Shown: positions 1-7,590, counted from the first letter of the stretch. The stretch: 14,177 nt of DNA from Prevotellaceae bacterium UBA4336 (GCA_002394305.1 DGTM01000052.1:22371-36547), one strand, 5' to 3'. The notes: a model not told the origin generated them from the letters alone. Numbers and translations are program-made.

Positions 1-262
1 TGTGGTGGTAGGTGTCGTGGCCCACTTCCTCCAGGTCGTTGTGCTTGCCGCTGACGCGGAGGCACTTCTGGCTGTCGGCACGGCGGCGCGGCTCGGGGTC
101 GCGCTGGCCCAGTATGATGTCCTTCCACTGGTTCATGCCGGCATTGGTGAACATCAGGGTGGGGTCGTCCTTCACGACCATCGGGGCTGAGGGAACGATG
201 GCGTGTCCTTTCGACTCAAAGTAGTTCTTGAACGATTCGCGTATTTCTTTGGCTGTCATCAT
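1..262 (-). CDS. alaS: Alanyl-tRNA synthetase, N-terminal part (runs off the left edge)
   Basis: AlaS charges tRNA-Ala with alanine in the cytoplasm. The reverse strand reads MMTAKEIRESFKNYF, then PTLMFTNAGMNQWKDIILG, RRRADSQKCLRVSGKHNDL and EEVGHDTYH. These are the first conserved blocks of the class II catalytic core of AlaS (the FTNAGM and QKCLR...HNDL segments are hallmarks). About 87 codons of a protein usually near 870 residues are present; the remainder lies left of position 1. Two adjacent ATGs are possible starts (262 and 259); an ATG at 267 runs into a stop after two codons. The gene diverges from the MerR gene across a 200-bp AT-rich gap holding promoters for both. Identification is secure despite truncation. 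Confidence 0.96.
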   Translation of the reverse strand, partial: MMTAKEIRESFKNYFESKGHAIVPSAPMVVKDDPTLMFTNAGMNQWKDIILGQRDPEPRRRADSQKCLRVSGKHNDLEEVGHDTYHH

Positions 263-350
263 GTCATTTACTATTTAACTATTTACAATTTACTATTTGT
301 TCGGTGTCTTTACTATACACATTTATTAAATATGTGTGGTAAAATGCGTG

Positions 351-358
351 CAAATGTA
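351..358 (-). promoter_or_regulatory. Probable alaS promoter, -7 box
   Basis: Read on the minus strand this is TACATTTG, an exact match to the Bacteroidetes -7 consensus TAnnTTTG. It would start transcription near position 345 and give a leader of about 80 nt. No convincing -33 TTTG is visible at the right spacing. Confidence 0.6.
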
Positions 359-402
359 CGAAATAATTCTCAATTCTTCTTTCTTAATTGCTAATTTCTT
401 TG

Positions 403-410
403 TACATTTG
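403..410 (+). promoter_or_regulatory. Probable promoter of the MerR-GH106 unit, -7 box
   Basis: TACATTTG is an exact TAnnTTTG box about 53 bp before the MerR start codon. It is the mirror image of the alaS box: 349-359 and 402-412 form a perfect 11-bp inverted repeat (TGCAAATGTAC / GTACATTTGCA). A clear -33 TTTG is not seen. Confidence 0.6.
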
Positions 411-462
411 CAAAGAATTATGCTTTAAGCATGCTGAATCGTGTATTATGAATTGATAAAAG

Positions 463-807
463 ATGGCATACAATCCGAACAAAGAGCTGAAGAAATACTA
501 CGGCATAGCAGAGGTTGCCGAGCAGTTTAATGTGGCAGAGTCGTTGCTGCGCTACTGGGAGAAGGAGTTTCCCAACATCAAGCCCCGCAAGAGCGGTCGC
601 GGCGTGCGTCAGTACACGAAGGAAGACATCGAGGAGGTTCGCCTCGTCTACAACCTGCTCAAAGTGCGTGGCATGAAGATTGCTGCGGCCAAGGCTGTGC
701 TGACCAAGAACAGGAAGGTGGCCAGCGATACGTCTGTCATCATCGACCGCCTGCAATCCATCCGCACCGAGCTGCAGGCCATCAGCCGCGAGCTGGGAGA
801 ACTGTAG
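463..807 (+). CDS. MerR family transcriptional regulator
   Basis: A 114-residue DNA-binding protein. Residues 14-33 (GIAEVAEQFNVAESLLRYWE) form the winged-helix HTH of the MerR family, followed by the wing and the R49-Q-Y-T-K-E-D-I56 motif typical of the family, then the second helix pair (about 57-83, LVYNLLKVRGMKIAAAKAVL). The C-terminal 30 residues are a short amphipathic helix that could dimerise. There is no separate effector domain and no cysteine for metal or redox sensing, so the ligand is unknown. The start at 463 follows an exact -7 box; there is no Shine-Dalgarno sequence. It diverges from alaS and is followed 17 bp later by the rhamnosidase gene, with no terminator visible, so the two may be cotranscribed. 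Regulation of either neighbour by this protein is not shown. Confidence 0.93.
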   Translation: MAYNPNKELKKYYGIAEVAEQFNVAESLLRYWEKEFPNIKPRKSGRGVRQYTKEDIEEVRLVYNLLKVRGMKIAAAKAVLTKNRKVASDTSVIIDRLQSIRTELQAISRELGEL

Positions 808-823
808 ACGCCCCCCGACTTCT

Positions 824-3800
824 ATGAAAAGAAATAAATCCTTCCCCCTGATTGTTTTGCTCGTGGCAGGTGTTACCTTTTCGTGTCTGTTCCCGGCTTA
901 CTCCGTGAAGCCCAAGACGGACAAGCTATTCACCAAGTTCCAGACAGCCAGATGCGAACAGCGGGTAGCCGTCTATTGGTACTGGATATCGGACAACATT
1001 TCCGTTGAGGGCGTTGAGCACGACCTGGAGGCAATGAAGAAGGCAGGCATTGACCGTGCCTTCATCGGCAACATCTGGGAGGAAAACGTCGAGCCAGGCA
1101 AGGTAAAGGCACTGACACCAGAGTGGTGGGAAGTGCTGCATGCAGCGCTGAAGAAGGCCACAGAGCTCGACATAGAGATAGGCATCTTCAACAGCCCCGG
1201 ATGGAGCCAAAGCGGAGGTCCCTGGGTCGAACCTCAGCAGTCGATGCGCTACCTGGCTCAGGAGAGCATCACCCTCCAGGGCAACGGACAGGTACAGAAG
1301 TTCACCCTTCCTTCGTTGGGTCAGGATGCCAAGGACGTGCGCGTCATCGCCATGCCCGTACCGCCCCACAAGACCTACACCTTCGATGTAGCCAAGGAAC
1401 CTGGCGTAATGTCAACCCGTGAGTTTCATCTGCCCGAGCCTATCACCCTGCGCAGCATTCTTTTCCAGACAGAGGGCTACCTGCTTGTGGATGCTATCGT
1501 CGAGGCACTGGTAGATGGCGAGTACCAGAAGCTGCGTATAGAGCACCTCGACCGCACCAATATGAATCTCAACGTAGGTTTCCACCCCTTGGCACCTATT
1601 GCGCTGAGCCTGCCCGACACACCTACGCAGGATATCCGGCTCACCCTGAACGGAGGCGGAAAGCCCACTCACCTCCGCGTGACGCTGAGCGATCAGCCCC
1701 GCGTAGAGCGCTACGAGGAGAAGACGCTTGGCAAGATGTTCCAAAGCCCGCTGCCAATGTGGGACGAGTATATGTGGCCCACTCAGCCCGAGCCGCTGCA
1801 GGGCGGCATCATCGTGCAGCCCGACCAGGTAGTGGACCTCACCGACCTTATGAAGGAGAATGGCTCCCTTGAGTGGCAGGTGCCCGACGGACAGTGGATT
1901 GTCTATCGGACGGGGATGCGAACCACCGGAGTGAAGAACTCCCCCGCCTCGCCCGAGGCAACTGGCCTCGAAGTCGATAAGATGAGCCGCGAACACGTAG
2001 CCGCCCATTTCGATGCCTTCCTGGGCGAGATACTGCGCCGCATTCCCAAGAAGGACCGCAAGAGCTTTGTAGCCGTCGTGGAGGATAGCTACGAGACGGG
2101 CGGACAGAACTGGACTGACGATATGATTCCCTCCTTCAAGAGTACATACGGATACGACCCGACACCCTGGATTCCTGTCCTCTACGGTCAGGTGGTCGGT
2201 TCGCAGGACCAGAGCGAACGCTTCCTTTGGGACCTCCGCCGTCTCATTGCCGACCGCGTGGCCTACGACTATGTGGGCGGTCTGCGCGACATCAGCAACC
2301 AGCAGGGCCTCACCACCTGGCTTGAGTGCTACGGTCACTGGGGCTTCCCCAGCGAGTTCCTGATGTACGGCGGACAGAGCGACGAGGTGAGCGGCGAGTT
2401 CTGGAGCGAGGGTTCGCTTGGAGACATCGAGAACCGTGCCGCCAGCAGCTGTGCCCACATCTACGGCAAGCAGAAAGTATGGGCCGAATCGTGCACAGCC
2501 GGAGGGCCCGTCTTCAACCGCTACCCAGCCTTGATGAAGCAGCGCACGGACCGCTTCTTCTGCGAGGGTATCAACGCCACGCTGCTGCATCTCTACATCC
2601 AGCAACCCGACGACACCACCTTCCCGGGCATCAGCGCCTGGTTCGGCAATGAGTTCAACCGCAAGAATACGTGGTTCAGCCAGATGGACCTCTTCAGCGA
2701 CTATCTGCGCCGCTGCAACATGATGCTGCAGCAGGGGCGCTACGTGGCAGACGTGGCCTACTTCATCGGCGAAGATGCACCCAAGATGACGGGCGAGACA
2801 AAGCCCGCCATGCCCCGCGGATACAGCTTCGACTACATCAATGCCGAGATTCTGCTGCAGTCCACCGTAGAGGACGGCCTTCTCTGCCTGCCCAGCGGCA
2901 TGCAGTACCGTGTACTTGTACTGCCGCAGCAGAAGACAATGCGTCCCGAGGTGCTCGACGGCATTGCCGACCTCGTGCGCCGGGGCCTTACCATAGTCGG
3001 TCCACAGCCTACCGCCTCCCCCAGCATGCAGAACTATCCCGAATGTGACAAACGGGTGCGTGAACTGGCTTCCGAGATGTGGCAGGGTTCCACTTACGGC
3101 CAGGGACGCATCTATCCCGACGGTACAGAGCTGCAAACCATTCTGGACGATCTGGGCGTCCTGCCCGACTGCATAGCAGCCGAGGGAATACCCTACACCT
3201 TCATTCATCGCATGCTGAGCGGAGCCGACGTTTACTTCGTCAGCAACCAAAGCGATCAGCCGCAGACCTTCGACGTCCTGTTCCGCGTCAGCGGCAAGGC
3301 ACCCGATACTTGGGATCCTGTGACCGGCGAACGCCGAGAGCTGTATCAGTACAGTCAGACGGACGAAGGACAGACACTCGTACCACTCCGTCTGGAGCCT
3401 CTGCAGAGCCTCTTCGTTGTGTTCGATTCCAAGCGCCCTGCCAAGGAAGGCTCAGAGAACTATCCTGAGCCTCAGGTGCTGGCTACCGTCGATGCCCCCT
3501 GGACCGTCACCTTCCAGGCCGGGCGGCGCGGTCCTGCCGAACCTCAGACTTTCCGGCAACTCTCCGACTGGAGCCAGAGCCAAGACGAGTCCGTCAAGTA
3601 TTTCTCAGGAAGCGCCACCTACGAATCCGTGCTCAAAGTGGACAATCTGCCTGCCGGACCCCTCTACCTCGACCTCGGCCGTGTAATGGTGATGGCCCGT
3701 GTCTGGGTGAACGGCAAGTATGCTGGCGGCGTATGGACCAGCCCCTATCGTGTGCCTGTCGGCGGTCTGCTCAAGCAGGGTCAGAACCAGGTGCGCATCG

Positions 3801-3949
3801 AGGTGGTCAACAACTGGCGCAATCGTCTGATTGGCGATGCCCGACTGCCCGAAGCAGAACGTCAGACCTACGCCACAGTCAATCCCTACATGGCTGAATC
3901 CGAACTGCAGGCCTCTGGCCTCATGGGGCCCGTTCGGCTGGTGAAATAG
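824..3949 (+). CDS. Secreted glycoside hydrolase family 106 protein (alpha-L-rhamnosidase)
   Basis: A 1041-residue exported enzyme predicted to remove terminal L-rhamnose from plant polysaccharides such as pectic rhamnogalacturonans, in the periplasm or at the cell surface. A signal sequence covers about residues 1-28 (KRNK followed by a hydrophobic stretch); Cys21 gives only a poor lipobox, so signal peptidase I cleavage after AYS is as likely. The GH106 (PF17132-type) pattern is clear: Y51-W-Y-W-I-S-D-N58 with the following EGVEHDLEAMKKAGI, then E420-D-S-Y-E-T-G-G-Q-N-W-T431, and W553-A-E-S-C-T. The glutamates in the last two motifs (E420/E424 and E555) are candidates for catalysis; I have not aligned them to a structure. 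The C-terminus (about 890-1035, with WVNGKYAGGVW from W961) is a jelly-roll, galactose-binding-like domain as in GH2-type architectures. Characterised family members (for example Bacteroides thetaiotaomicron BT0986) act on rhamnogalacturonan II. No SusC/SusD genes flank it. Confidence 0.9.
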   Translation: MKRNKSFPLIVLLVAGVTFSCLFPAYSVKPKTDKLFTKFQTARCEQRVAVYWYWISDNISVEGVEHDLEAMKKAGIDRAFIGNIWEENVEPGKVKALTPEWWEVLHAALKKATELDIEIGIFNSPGWSQSGGPWVEPQQSMRYLAQESITLQGNGQVQKFTLPSLGQDAKDVRVIAMPVPPHKTYTFDVAKEPGVMSTREFHLPEPITLRSILFQTEGYLLVDAIVEALVDGEYQKLRIEHLDRTNMNLNVGFHPLAPIALSLPDTPTQDIRLTLNGGGKPTHLRVTLSDQPRVERYEEKTLGKMFQSPLPMWDEYMWPTQPEPLQGGIIVQPDQVVDLTDLMKENGSLEWQVPDGQWIVYRTGMRTTGVKNSPASPEATGLEVDKMSREHVAAHFDAFLGEILRRIPKKDRKSFVAVVEDSYETGGQNWTDDMIPSFKSTYGYDPTPWIPVLYGQVVGSQDQSERFLWDLRRLIADRVAYDYVGGLRDISNQQGLTTWLECYGHWGFPSEFLMYGGQSDEVSGEFWSEGSLGDIENRAASSCAHIYGKQKVWAESCTAGGPVFNRYPALMKQRTDRFFCEGINATLLHLYIQQPDDTTFPGISAWFGNEFNRKNTWFSQMDLFSDYLRRCNMMLQQGRYVADVAYFIGEDAPKMTGETKPAMPRGYSFDYINAEILLQSTVEDGLLCLPSGMQYRVLVLPQQKTMRPEVLDGIADLVRRGLTIVGPQPTASPSMQNYPECDKRVRELASEMWQGSTYGQGRIYPDGTELQTILDDLGVLPDCIAAEGIPYTFIHRMLSGADVYFVSNQSDQPQTFDVLFRVSGKAPDTWDPVTGERRELYQYSQTDEGQTLVPLRLEPLQSLFVVFDSKRPAKEGSENYPEPQVLATVDAPWTVTFQAGRRGPAEPQTFRQLSDWSQSQDESVKYFSGSATYESVLKVDNLPAGPLYLDLGRVMVMARVWVNGKYAGGVWTSPYRVPVGGLLKQGQNQVRIEVVNNWRNRLIGDARLPEAERQTYATVNPYMAESELQASGLMGPVRLVK

Positions 3950-4001
3950 GAGCTGTTAAAAACCGATGGCCAGAAAAACTTCCGACCCTCTTATACGAAA
4001 C

Positions 4002-4037
4002 AAGGAGCAAGACTTTTGAATCTTACTCCTTATTTTT
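4002..4037 (+). terminator. Intrinsic terminator after the GH106 gene
   Basis: An 11-bp stem with one mismatch (AAGGAGCAAGA at 4002-4012, TCTTACTCCTT at 4021-4031) closes an 8-nt loop and is followed by ATTTTT. It lies 53 bp after the GH106 stop codon. Seen from the minus strand the same hairpin is followed by TTGTTT, so it may also weakly end the tRNA transcript. Confidence 0.65.
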
Positions 4038-4100
4038 GTGGGCGCTGAGGGATTCGTACCGGCTTTGCCGCCTGAGCGGAGCGAAGAACCCCCGACCCTC
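4033..4100 (-). pseudogene. Partial copy of the tRNA-Val 3' end, interrupted by a 30-bp insert
   Basis: Positions 4033-4056 repeat 4104-4127 exactly, and 4086-4100 repeat 4127-4141 exactly. Together they recreate the discriminator base, acceptor 3' strand, T arm and the edge of the variable loop of the neighbouring tRNA-Val. The two pieces are separated by 30 bp (4057-4086) placed inside the T loop. The 5' half, including the anticodon, is absent, so this cannot be a functional tRNA. It lies immediately 3' of the intact tRNA in the direction of transcription. Confidence 0.85.
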
Positions 4101-4109
4101 GTTTTTTTG

Positions 4110-4184
4110 TGGGCGCTGAGGGATTCGAACCCCCGACCCTCTGCTTGTAAGGCAGACGCTCTGAACCAGCTGAGCTAAGCGCCC
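4110..4184 (-). tRNA. tRNA-Val (anticodon UAC)
   Basis: The minus strand folds into a standard 75-nt cloverleaf: acceptor GGGCGCT/AGCGCCC with discriminator A at 4110; D arm GCTC...GAGC; anticodon stem TCTGC/GCAGA around loop CTTACAA, giving anticodon TAC (valine GUN codons); a 5-nt variable loop; T arm with loop TTCGAAT. CCA is not encoded. It is a single gene, transcribed leftward from its own promoter at 4213-4244, and its 3' end abuts a broken duplicate. Confidence 0.97.
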
Positions 4185-4212
4185 ATTTCGGTGTCATTCC
4201 CGAAATGCGGTG

Positions 4213-4244
4213 CAAAGGTACGACAAAATCCCGATACCTGCAAG
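4213..4244 (-). promoter_or_regulatory. Promoter of tRNA-Val
   Basis: On the minus strand the -7 box is TACCTTTG (4213-4220), an exact TAnnTTTG match 28 bp upstream of the tRNA 5' end. A -33-like CTTG (4241-4244) lies 20 bp further upstream, the usual Bacteroidetes spacing. Confidence 0.7.
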
Positions 4245-4295
4245 CGTTTTGTGAAAAAAGTTCAGTATTCTGCCGCAGAGATGCGAAAAATGTTG

Positions 4296-4303
4296 TAACT
4301 TTA
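4296..4303 (+). promoter_or_regulatory. Possible promoter of the symporter gene, -7 box
   Basis: TAACTTTA matches seven of eight positions of a TAnnTTTG box and lies 32 bp before the symporter ATG. No clear -33 element was found at the expected spacing. Confidence 0.45.
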
Positions 4304-4335
4304 CATGCGAAATCCTTGATAAAGCCGATTGCACG

Positions 4336-5781
4336 ATGCCTAATTACCTCGTCTTTTCCGCCTTAGGGCTTTACATCCTCTTGCTTGTCCTCTTCACCAG
4401 GCTTGTGAAGTCGGAGGGCGACAACAACGCATTCTTCCGTGCCGGGCGGAGGTCGCCGTGGCTGCTCGTTGCCTTCGGCATGATAGGCTCCAGCATCAGC
4501 GGCGTAAGCATGGTCAGCGTGCCCGGCTGGGTGCATCAGAACGGCATGACCTACATGCAGATGTGCCTGGGCTTCTTCCTCGGCTACGTTGTCATCGCCT
4601 ATCTCTTGCTGCCGCTGTACTATCGGCTCCGGCTCACCAGCATCTACGGCTATCTGGCCGAGCGCCTCGGACGCAGAAGCCACCTGACCGGAGCCTGCTT
4701 CTTCCTGCTCAGCAAACTCACGGGGGCAGCCGCACGGCTCTTCCTGACGTGTACTGTTCTGCACGAGATGGCCGTCCGTCCGTTCGGACTGCCTTTCGCC
4801 TTCACCGTAGGCATAGTTCTGCTTGCCATCTTCCTCTACACCTGGCGGGGCGGCATCGAGAACATTGTCCGCACCGACGCCCTGCAGACCTTCTGCATGC
4901 TGCTTGCCACCGGGTGCATCGTCTGGGCCGTCTCGGACAGAATGAGCCTCTCGCCCTCCGGCATAGCCGAAACCATCGCCCAAAGTCCGATGGGACGGAT
5001 GTTTTGCTGGGACGCGACGAGCACGCAGTTCTTCCTGCGGCAGCTCGTCAACGGCATGTTCATTACCATCGTGATGAACGGGCTCGACCAGGACATGATG
5101 CAGAAGAACCTGACCTGCAGCTCTCTGCGGGCCGCACAGAAGAACATGTGTCTCTATGGCCTTTGCATCCTGCCCGTCAACCTGCTCTTCCTTGCCCTGG
5201 GTGTCTTGCTCTACACCTATGCCGCCCGGCAGGGACTCGCCGTTCCCGATGCCGGCGACCGTCTGCTGCCCATGCTTGTCGGCAGCGGAGCCTTGGGAGC
5301 CTTCGTCGTCTTCCCCTTCACTATCGGCATCACGGCCGCTGCGCTCTCCAGTGCCGACAGCGCAATGACCTCGCTGACTACCAGCATCTGCGTGGATATC
5401 CTCAGGATAGAGCAGGGTGGGGTAGAGCCCGCGAAGGCCCTGCGCATCCGCCATCGCGTACATGTGGCAGTCGCCCTTGCCTTTGCCCTCTGCATCGCCG
5501 CCTTCCACCTTGCGGGCAGCGGCACCATCATCGACACCATCTACCGCCTGGCGGGCTACACCTACGGTCCTCTGTTGGGGCTCTTCTGCTTCGGTCTCTT
5601 CACCCGCAGAGTTGCTGCTGACCGCGTCGTGCCCTACATCGCCGTCGCCTCCCCGTTGGCGTGTGCCGCTCTCGATTACCTCGCCCCGCTCCTGTGGAAC
5701 TATCGTTTCAGCTACGAGCTCCTGCTCCTCAATGCCGCCCTGACCTTCATCGGCCTGCTCCTCACGAGCCGCCGAGCATGA
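4336..5781 (+). CDS. Sodium:solute symporter (SSS family)
   Basis: A 481-residue inner-membrane transporter with about 13 hydrophobic segments, consistent with the LeuT-fold sodium/solute symporter family (sodium-driven uptake). Family marks are the G-R-x-x-P-W...G-x-I-G-S-S-I-S-G start of TM2 (residues 36-56), LTSIYGYLAERLG after TM3 (100-112), the W170-R-G-G-I-E-N-I-V-R-T-D-A-L-Q segment, and S338-S-A-D-S-A-M-T-S-L-T-T-S350 followed by VDIL, in the region that supplies sodium-binding hydroxyls in this fold. The substrate cannot be read from sequence; sugars, sialic acid and organic acids are all known in the family. Length is near the family norm. It is a single-gene unit after the divergent tRNA and is followed by a hairpin-forming tandem repeat rather than an obvious terminator. 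Confidence 0.9.
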   Translation: MPNYLVFSALGLYILLLVLFTRLVKSEGDNNAFFRAGRRSPWLLVAFGMIGSSISGVSMVSVPGWVHQNGMTYMQMCLGFFLGYVVIAYLLLPLYYRLRLTSIYGYLAERLGRRSHLTGACFFLLSKLTGAAARLFLTCTVLHEMAVRPFGLPFAFTVGIVLLAIFLYTWRGGIENIVRTDALQTFCMLLATGCIVWAVSDRMSLSPSGIAETIAQSPMGRMFCWDATSTQFFLRQLVNGMFITIVMNGLDQDMMQKNLTCSSLRAAQKNMCLYGLCILPVNLLFLALGVLLYTYAARQGLAVPDAGDRLLPMLVGSGALGAFVVFPFTIGITAAALSSADSAMTSLTTSICVDILRIEQGGVEPAKALRIRHRVHVAVALAFALCIAAFHLAGSGTIIDTIYRLAGYTYGPLLGLFCFGLFTRRVAADRVVPYIAVASPLACAALDYLAPLLWNYRFSYELLLLNAALTFIGLLLTSRRA

Positions 5782-5834
5782 TGCACCGTTGGGGGTTCTG
5801 GCAGCGACACGTGGGTAGTTGGCGAACACAGCGT

Positions 5835-5979
5835 GCTCTTCCAAAATAAGACCTAGGCTCTTCCGAAATAAGAGCCAGGCTCTTCCGAAATAAGCGCCTT
5901 GCGCTTCCGGAATAAGCGCCTTGCGCTTCCGGAATAAGCGCCTTGTGCTTCTGGAATAAGCGCCTTGCGCTTCTGTGTT
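5835..5979. repeat. 22-bp tandem array forming a row of hairpins
   Basis: One partial and six full 22-bp units in unbroken tandem. In the register starting at AAG the full units begin at 5848, 5870, 5892, 5914, 5936 and 5958; the last diverges at its end, and the partial unit is 5835-5847. Most units hold a 6-bp stem with a 3-nt loop: AAGCGC-CTT-GCGCTT in the three at 5892, 5914 and 5958; AAGAGC-CAG-GCTCTT at 5870; a G-U wobble at 5936; one mismatch at 5848. Two junctions also carry the palindrome TTCCGGAA. It fills much of the 361-bp gap between the symporter and the Gfo/Idh/MocA gene. The rest of that gap shows only a promoter (6100-6107). Confidence 0.92.
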
Positions 5980-6099
5980 ATCTGCTTGTCGTTGCAGAAA
6001 ACATTTTTTGTGTCTCTTGATTTCCTGGCTCGTGGCGTTGATTTGCAGGCGAGTTATCACTTTTTGCCTCGGAGCGGATGATATTCCAAAACTTTTTTG

Positions 6100-6107
6100 T
6101 ATCTTTG
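6100..6107 (+). promoter_or_regulatory. Promoter of the Gfo/Idh/MocA gene, -7 box
   Basis: TATCTTTG is an exact TAnnTTTG match 35 bp before the ATG at 6143. A -33 TTTG is not visible at standard spacing, although a T-rich run (6093-6099) directly precedes the box. Confidence 0.6.
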
Positions 6108-6142
6108 CGGGAGAAATTGGTTTAATCTAAATATCGGGAAAC

Positions 6143-7504
6143 ATGGAAAGAAGAGAATTTCTGAGAGCAAGTGTGTTGGGCTCTGCGGCTCTGGCTGCGC
6201 CCGTCAGTTTCGTACAGGCTGCCACTTCGACGGCTGCAACGTCTGCCACAGGGAAAGTCAAGCAAGGCTCGACGGCCAACGGGAAAGTCAACCTGGGCTT
6301 CATCGGGCTGGGGCAGCAGGCAATGTATCTGCTTGCCACCTTCATGGCCTTCGACGACGTGCGGGTGCTGGCTGGCTGCGACGTGTATGACATCAAGCGC
6401 GAACGCTTCGAGCGTCGAGTGAAGGAGTACTATCAGGGGAAGGGCGAGAAGAAGGTGAAGGTGGATGTCTATGAGGACTACCAGGATTTGCTGGCTCGCA
6501 CGGACATCGATGCCGTGGTCATCGCTACGCCCGACCATCAGCATGCCATCATCGCCATCGCTGCCTGCAAGGCCGGCAAGGATGTCTATCTGGAGAAGCC
6601 GCTCACGCTCACCATCTACGAGGGACAGCAGCTGGTGAAGGCCGTTCGCAAGTACGGCCGCATCCTGCAGGTGGGCAGCCAGCAGCGCAGCAGCGGCGAG
6701 TTCATCCATGCGGCTACGCTCTGTCGCGAAGGCATCCTGGGCAAGATAGAGAAGATAAAGGTGCACTGCGGACGTACCGCCACCAATCCCAAAAGCGCCG
6801 CTCCCGTGCCCTACAACCTGCCCAAGCAGGAGGTGCCCGCCGGCCTGAACTGGGACAAGTGGCTCGGTCCGCTGCCCACGTCCGTCTGGTACAATCAGGA
6901 GCTCGACCCCTTCATCGATGCTGAGCACAACGAGAGCTTCTGGGGCGCGTGGCGCTGGTACAAGGAGACTGGCGGCGGCCTGATGACCGACTGGGGCGCC
7001 CACATGTTCGACATTGCCCAGTGGAGCATCGGCAAGGACGGCAACGGCGGCCCCGTCAAGATTTGTCCTCCGGGCTACGGACGCTACGACCAGCTGACCT
7101 TCGAGTACGACAACGGCACCATCGTCACCGAGGAACCCTACAACGGCGGCGAGCAGGGCCTGAAGATATTCGGCGAGAACGGATGGGTGATGGTGTGCCG
7201 CGGTTCGCTGCGGGCCTCGGACAAGAAGTTCGAGAAGATGGACCTCGGCGTGGAGAAAGGCGCCTACGAGTCGCAGTCGGCACATCGCCGCATCTGGATT
7301 GATGCCGTCAAGGCACACGTCGACCCGAACTGTCCCGTCGAGACAGGCCACACCTCGTGCACCGTCTGCAACCTGGGCAACATAGCCCTCCAGCTGGGCC
7401 GACCCGTCCGCTGGAACCCCATCGTGCAGAAATTCATGGACGATGCCGAGGCGACGAAGCTCATGCACTACGCTTACCGCGAAGGCTATTCGCTGGACGT
7501 ATAG
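6143..7504 (+). CDS. Tat-exported Gfo/Idh/MocA family oxidoreductase
   Basis: A 453-residue protein that starts with a twin-arginine signal (MERREFLRASVLGSAALAAP, cleavage probably after VQA near residue 26), so it is exported already folded with its NAD(P) cofactor. The Rossmann start is V-N-L-G52-F-I-G-L-G57; E151-K152-P153 is the family's cofactor/catalytic EKP motif; G-G-G-L-M-T-D283-W-G-A-H287 holds the Asp and His usual at the active site. Between signal and Rossmann fold lies a short low-complexity linker with a repeated GKV. Families with this layout act on sugars by oxidising a ring hydroxyl, either as dehydrogenases or, in GH109, as NAD-dependent glycosidases. The substrate here is not known. 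It is a single-gene unit with its own promoter; the next operon has a separate promoter. Confidence 0.9.
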   Translation: MERREFLRASVLGSAALAAPVSFVQAATSTAATSATGKVKQGSTANGKVNLGFIGLGQQAMYLLATFMAFDDVRVLAGCDVYDIKRERFERRVKEYYQGKGEKKVKVDVYEDYQDLLARTDIDAVVIATPDHQHAIIAIAACKAGKDVYLEKPLTLTIYEGQQLVKAVRKYGRILQVGSQQRSSGEFIHAATLCREGILGKIEKIKVHCGRTATNPKSAAPVPYNLPKQEVPAGLNWDKWLGPLPTSVWYNQELDPFIDAEHNESFWGAWRWYKETGGGLMTDWGAHMFDIAQWSIGKDGNGGPVKICPPGYGRYDQLTFEYDNGTIVTEEPYNGGEQGLKIFGENGWVMVCRGSLRASDKKFEKMDLGVEKGAYESQSAHRRIWIDAVKAHVDPNCPVETGHTSCTVCNLGNIALQLGRPVRWNPIVQKFMDDAEATKLMHYAYREGYSLDV

Positions 7505-7527
7505 AAGCGGCGTACACGGAGCATTCT

Positions 7528-7563
7528 TTTCGCCTTAACTAATTATGAGGGCGAAATGTTTGT
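7528..7563 (+). terminator. Weak candidate terminator after the Gfo/Idh/MocA gene
   Basis: A perfect 7-bp inverted repeat (TTTCGCC at 7528-7534, GGCGAAA at 7550-7556) with a 15-nt loop is followed by TGTTTGTC. It lies 24 bp after the stop codon. The T tract is poor and overlaps the -33 box of the etf promoter, so it could instead be a regulator site. Confidence 0.35.
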
Positions 7564-7590
7564 CTAATTCAAAAGAAAGGCGTAACTTTG
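7559..7590 (+). promoter_or_regulatory. Promoter of the etf operon
   Basis: The best Bacteroidetes promoter in the window: -33 TTTG (7559-7562), a 20-bp spacer, and -7 TAACTTTG (7583-7590), all exact. Transcription should begin near 7596, leaving a leader of about 85 nt. The start region lies in a nested palindrome (7589-7613: TGCACA ... TTTTGCAAAA ... TGTGCA), which could be an operator or leader hairpin. Confidence 0.78.

Noticed and set aside
1412..3250. Long open frame of about 612 codons on the minus strand, opposite the GH106 gene.
   Set aside because: It is antisense to a clearly recognised enzyme, its translation is Leu/Val/Ala/Gly/His-rich without family motifs, and it arises from the GC-rich codon use of the real gene.
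4033..4141. Prophage or integrative element at tRNA-Val.
   Set aside because: There is no integrase, excisionase or foreign gene block next to the tRNA in this window; only 3 bp separate the two copies.
5835..5979. 22-bp repeat considered as a CRISPR array.
   Set aside because: Units follow each other directly with no unique spacers, and there are no cas genes in the window.
4363..6060. Minus-strand open frame of about 565 codons across the symporter and the 22-bp array.
   Set aside because: The protein has no recognisable motifs, the forward strand encodes a convincing transporter, and the stretch over the array is open only because the repeat lacks stops in that frame.
824..7504. GH106, symporter and Gfo/Idh/MocA genes considered as one polysaccharide utilisation locus.
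   Set aside because: They are separate units with terminators, a divergent tRNA and individual promoters between them, and there is no SusC/SusD pair or hybrid two-component regulator.
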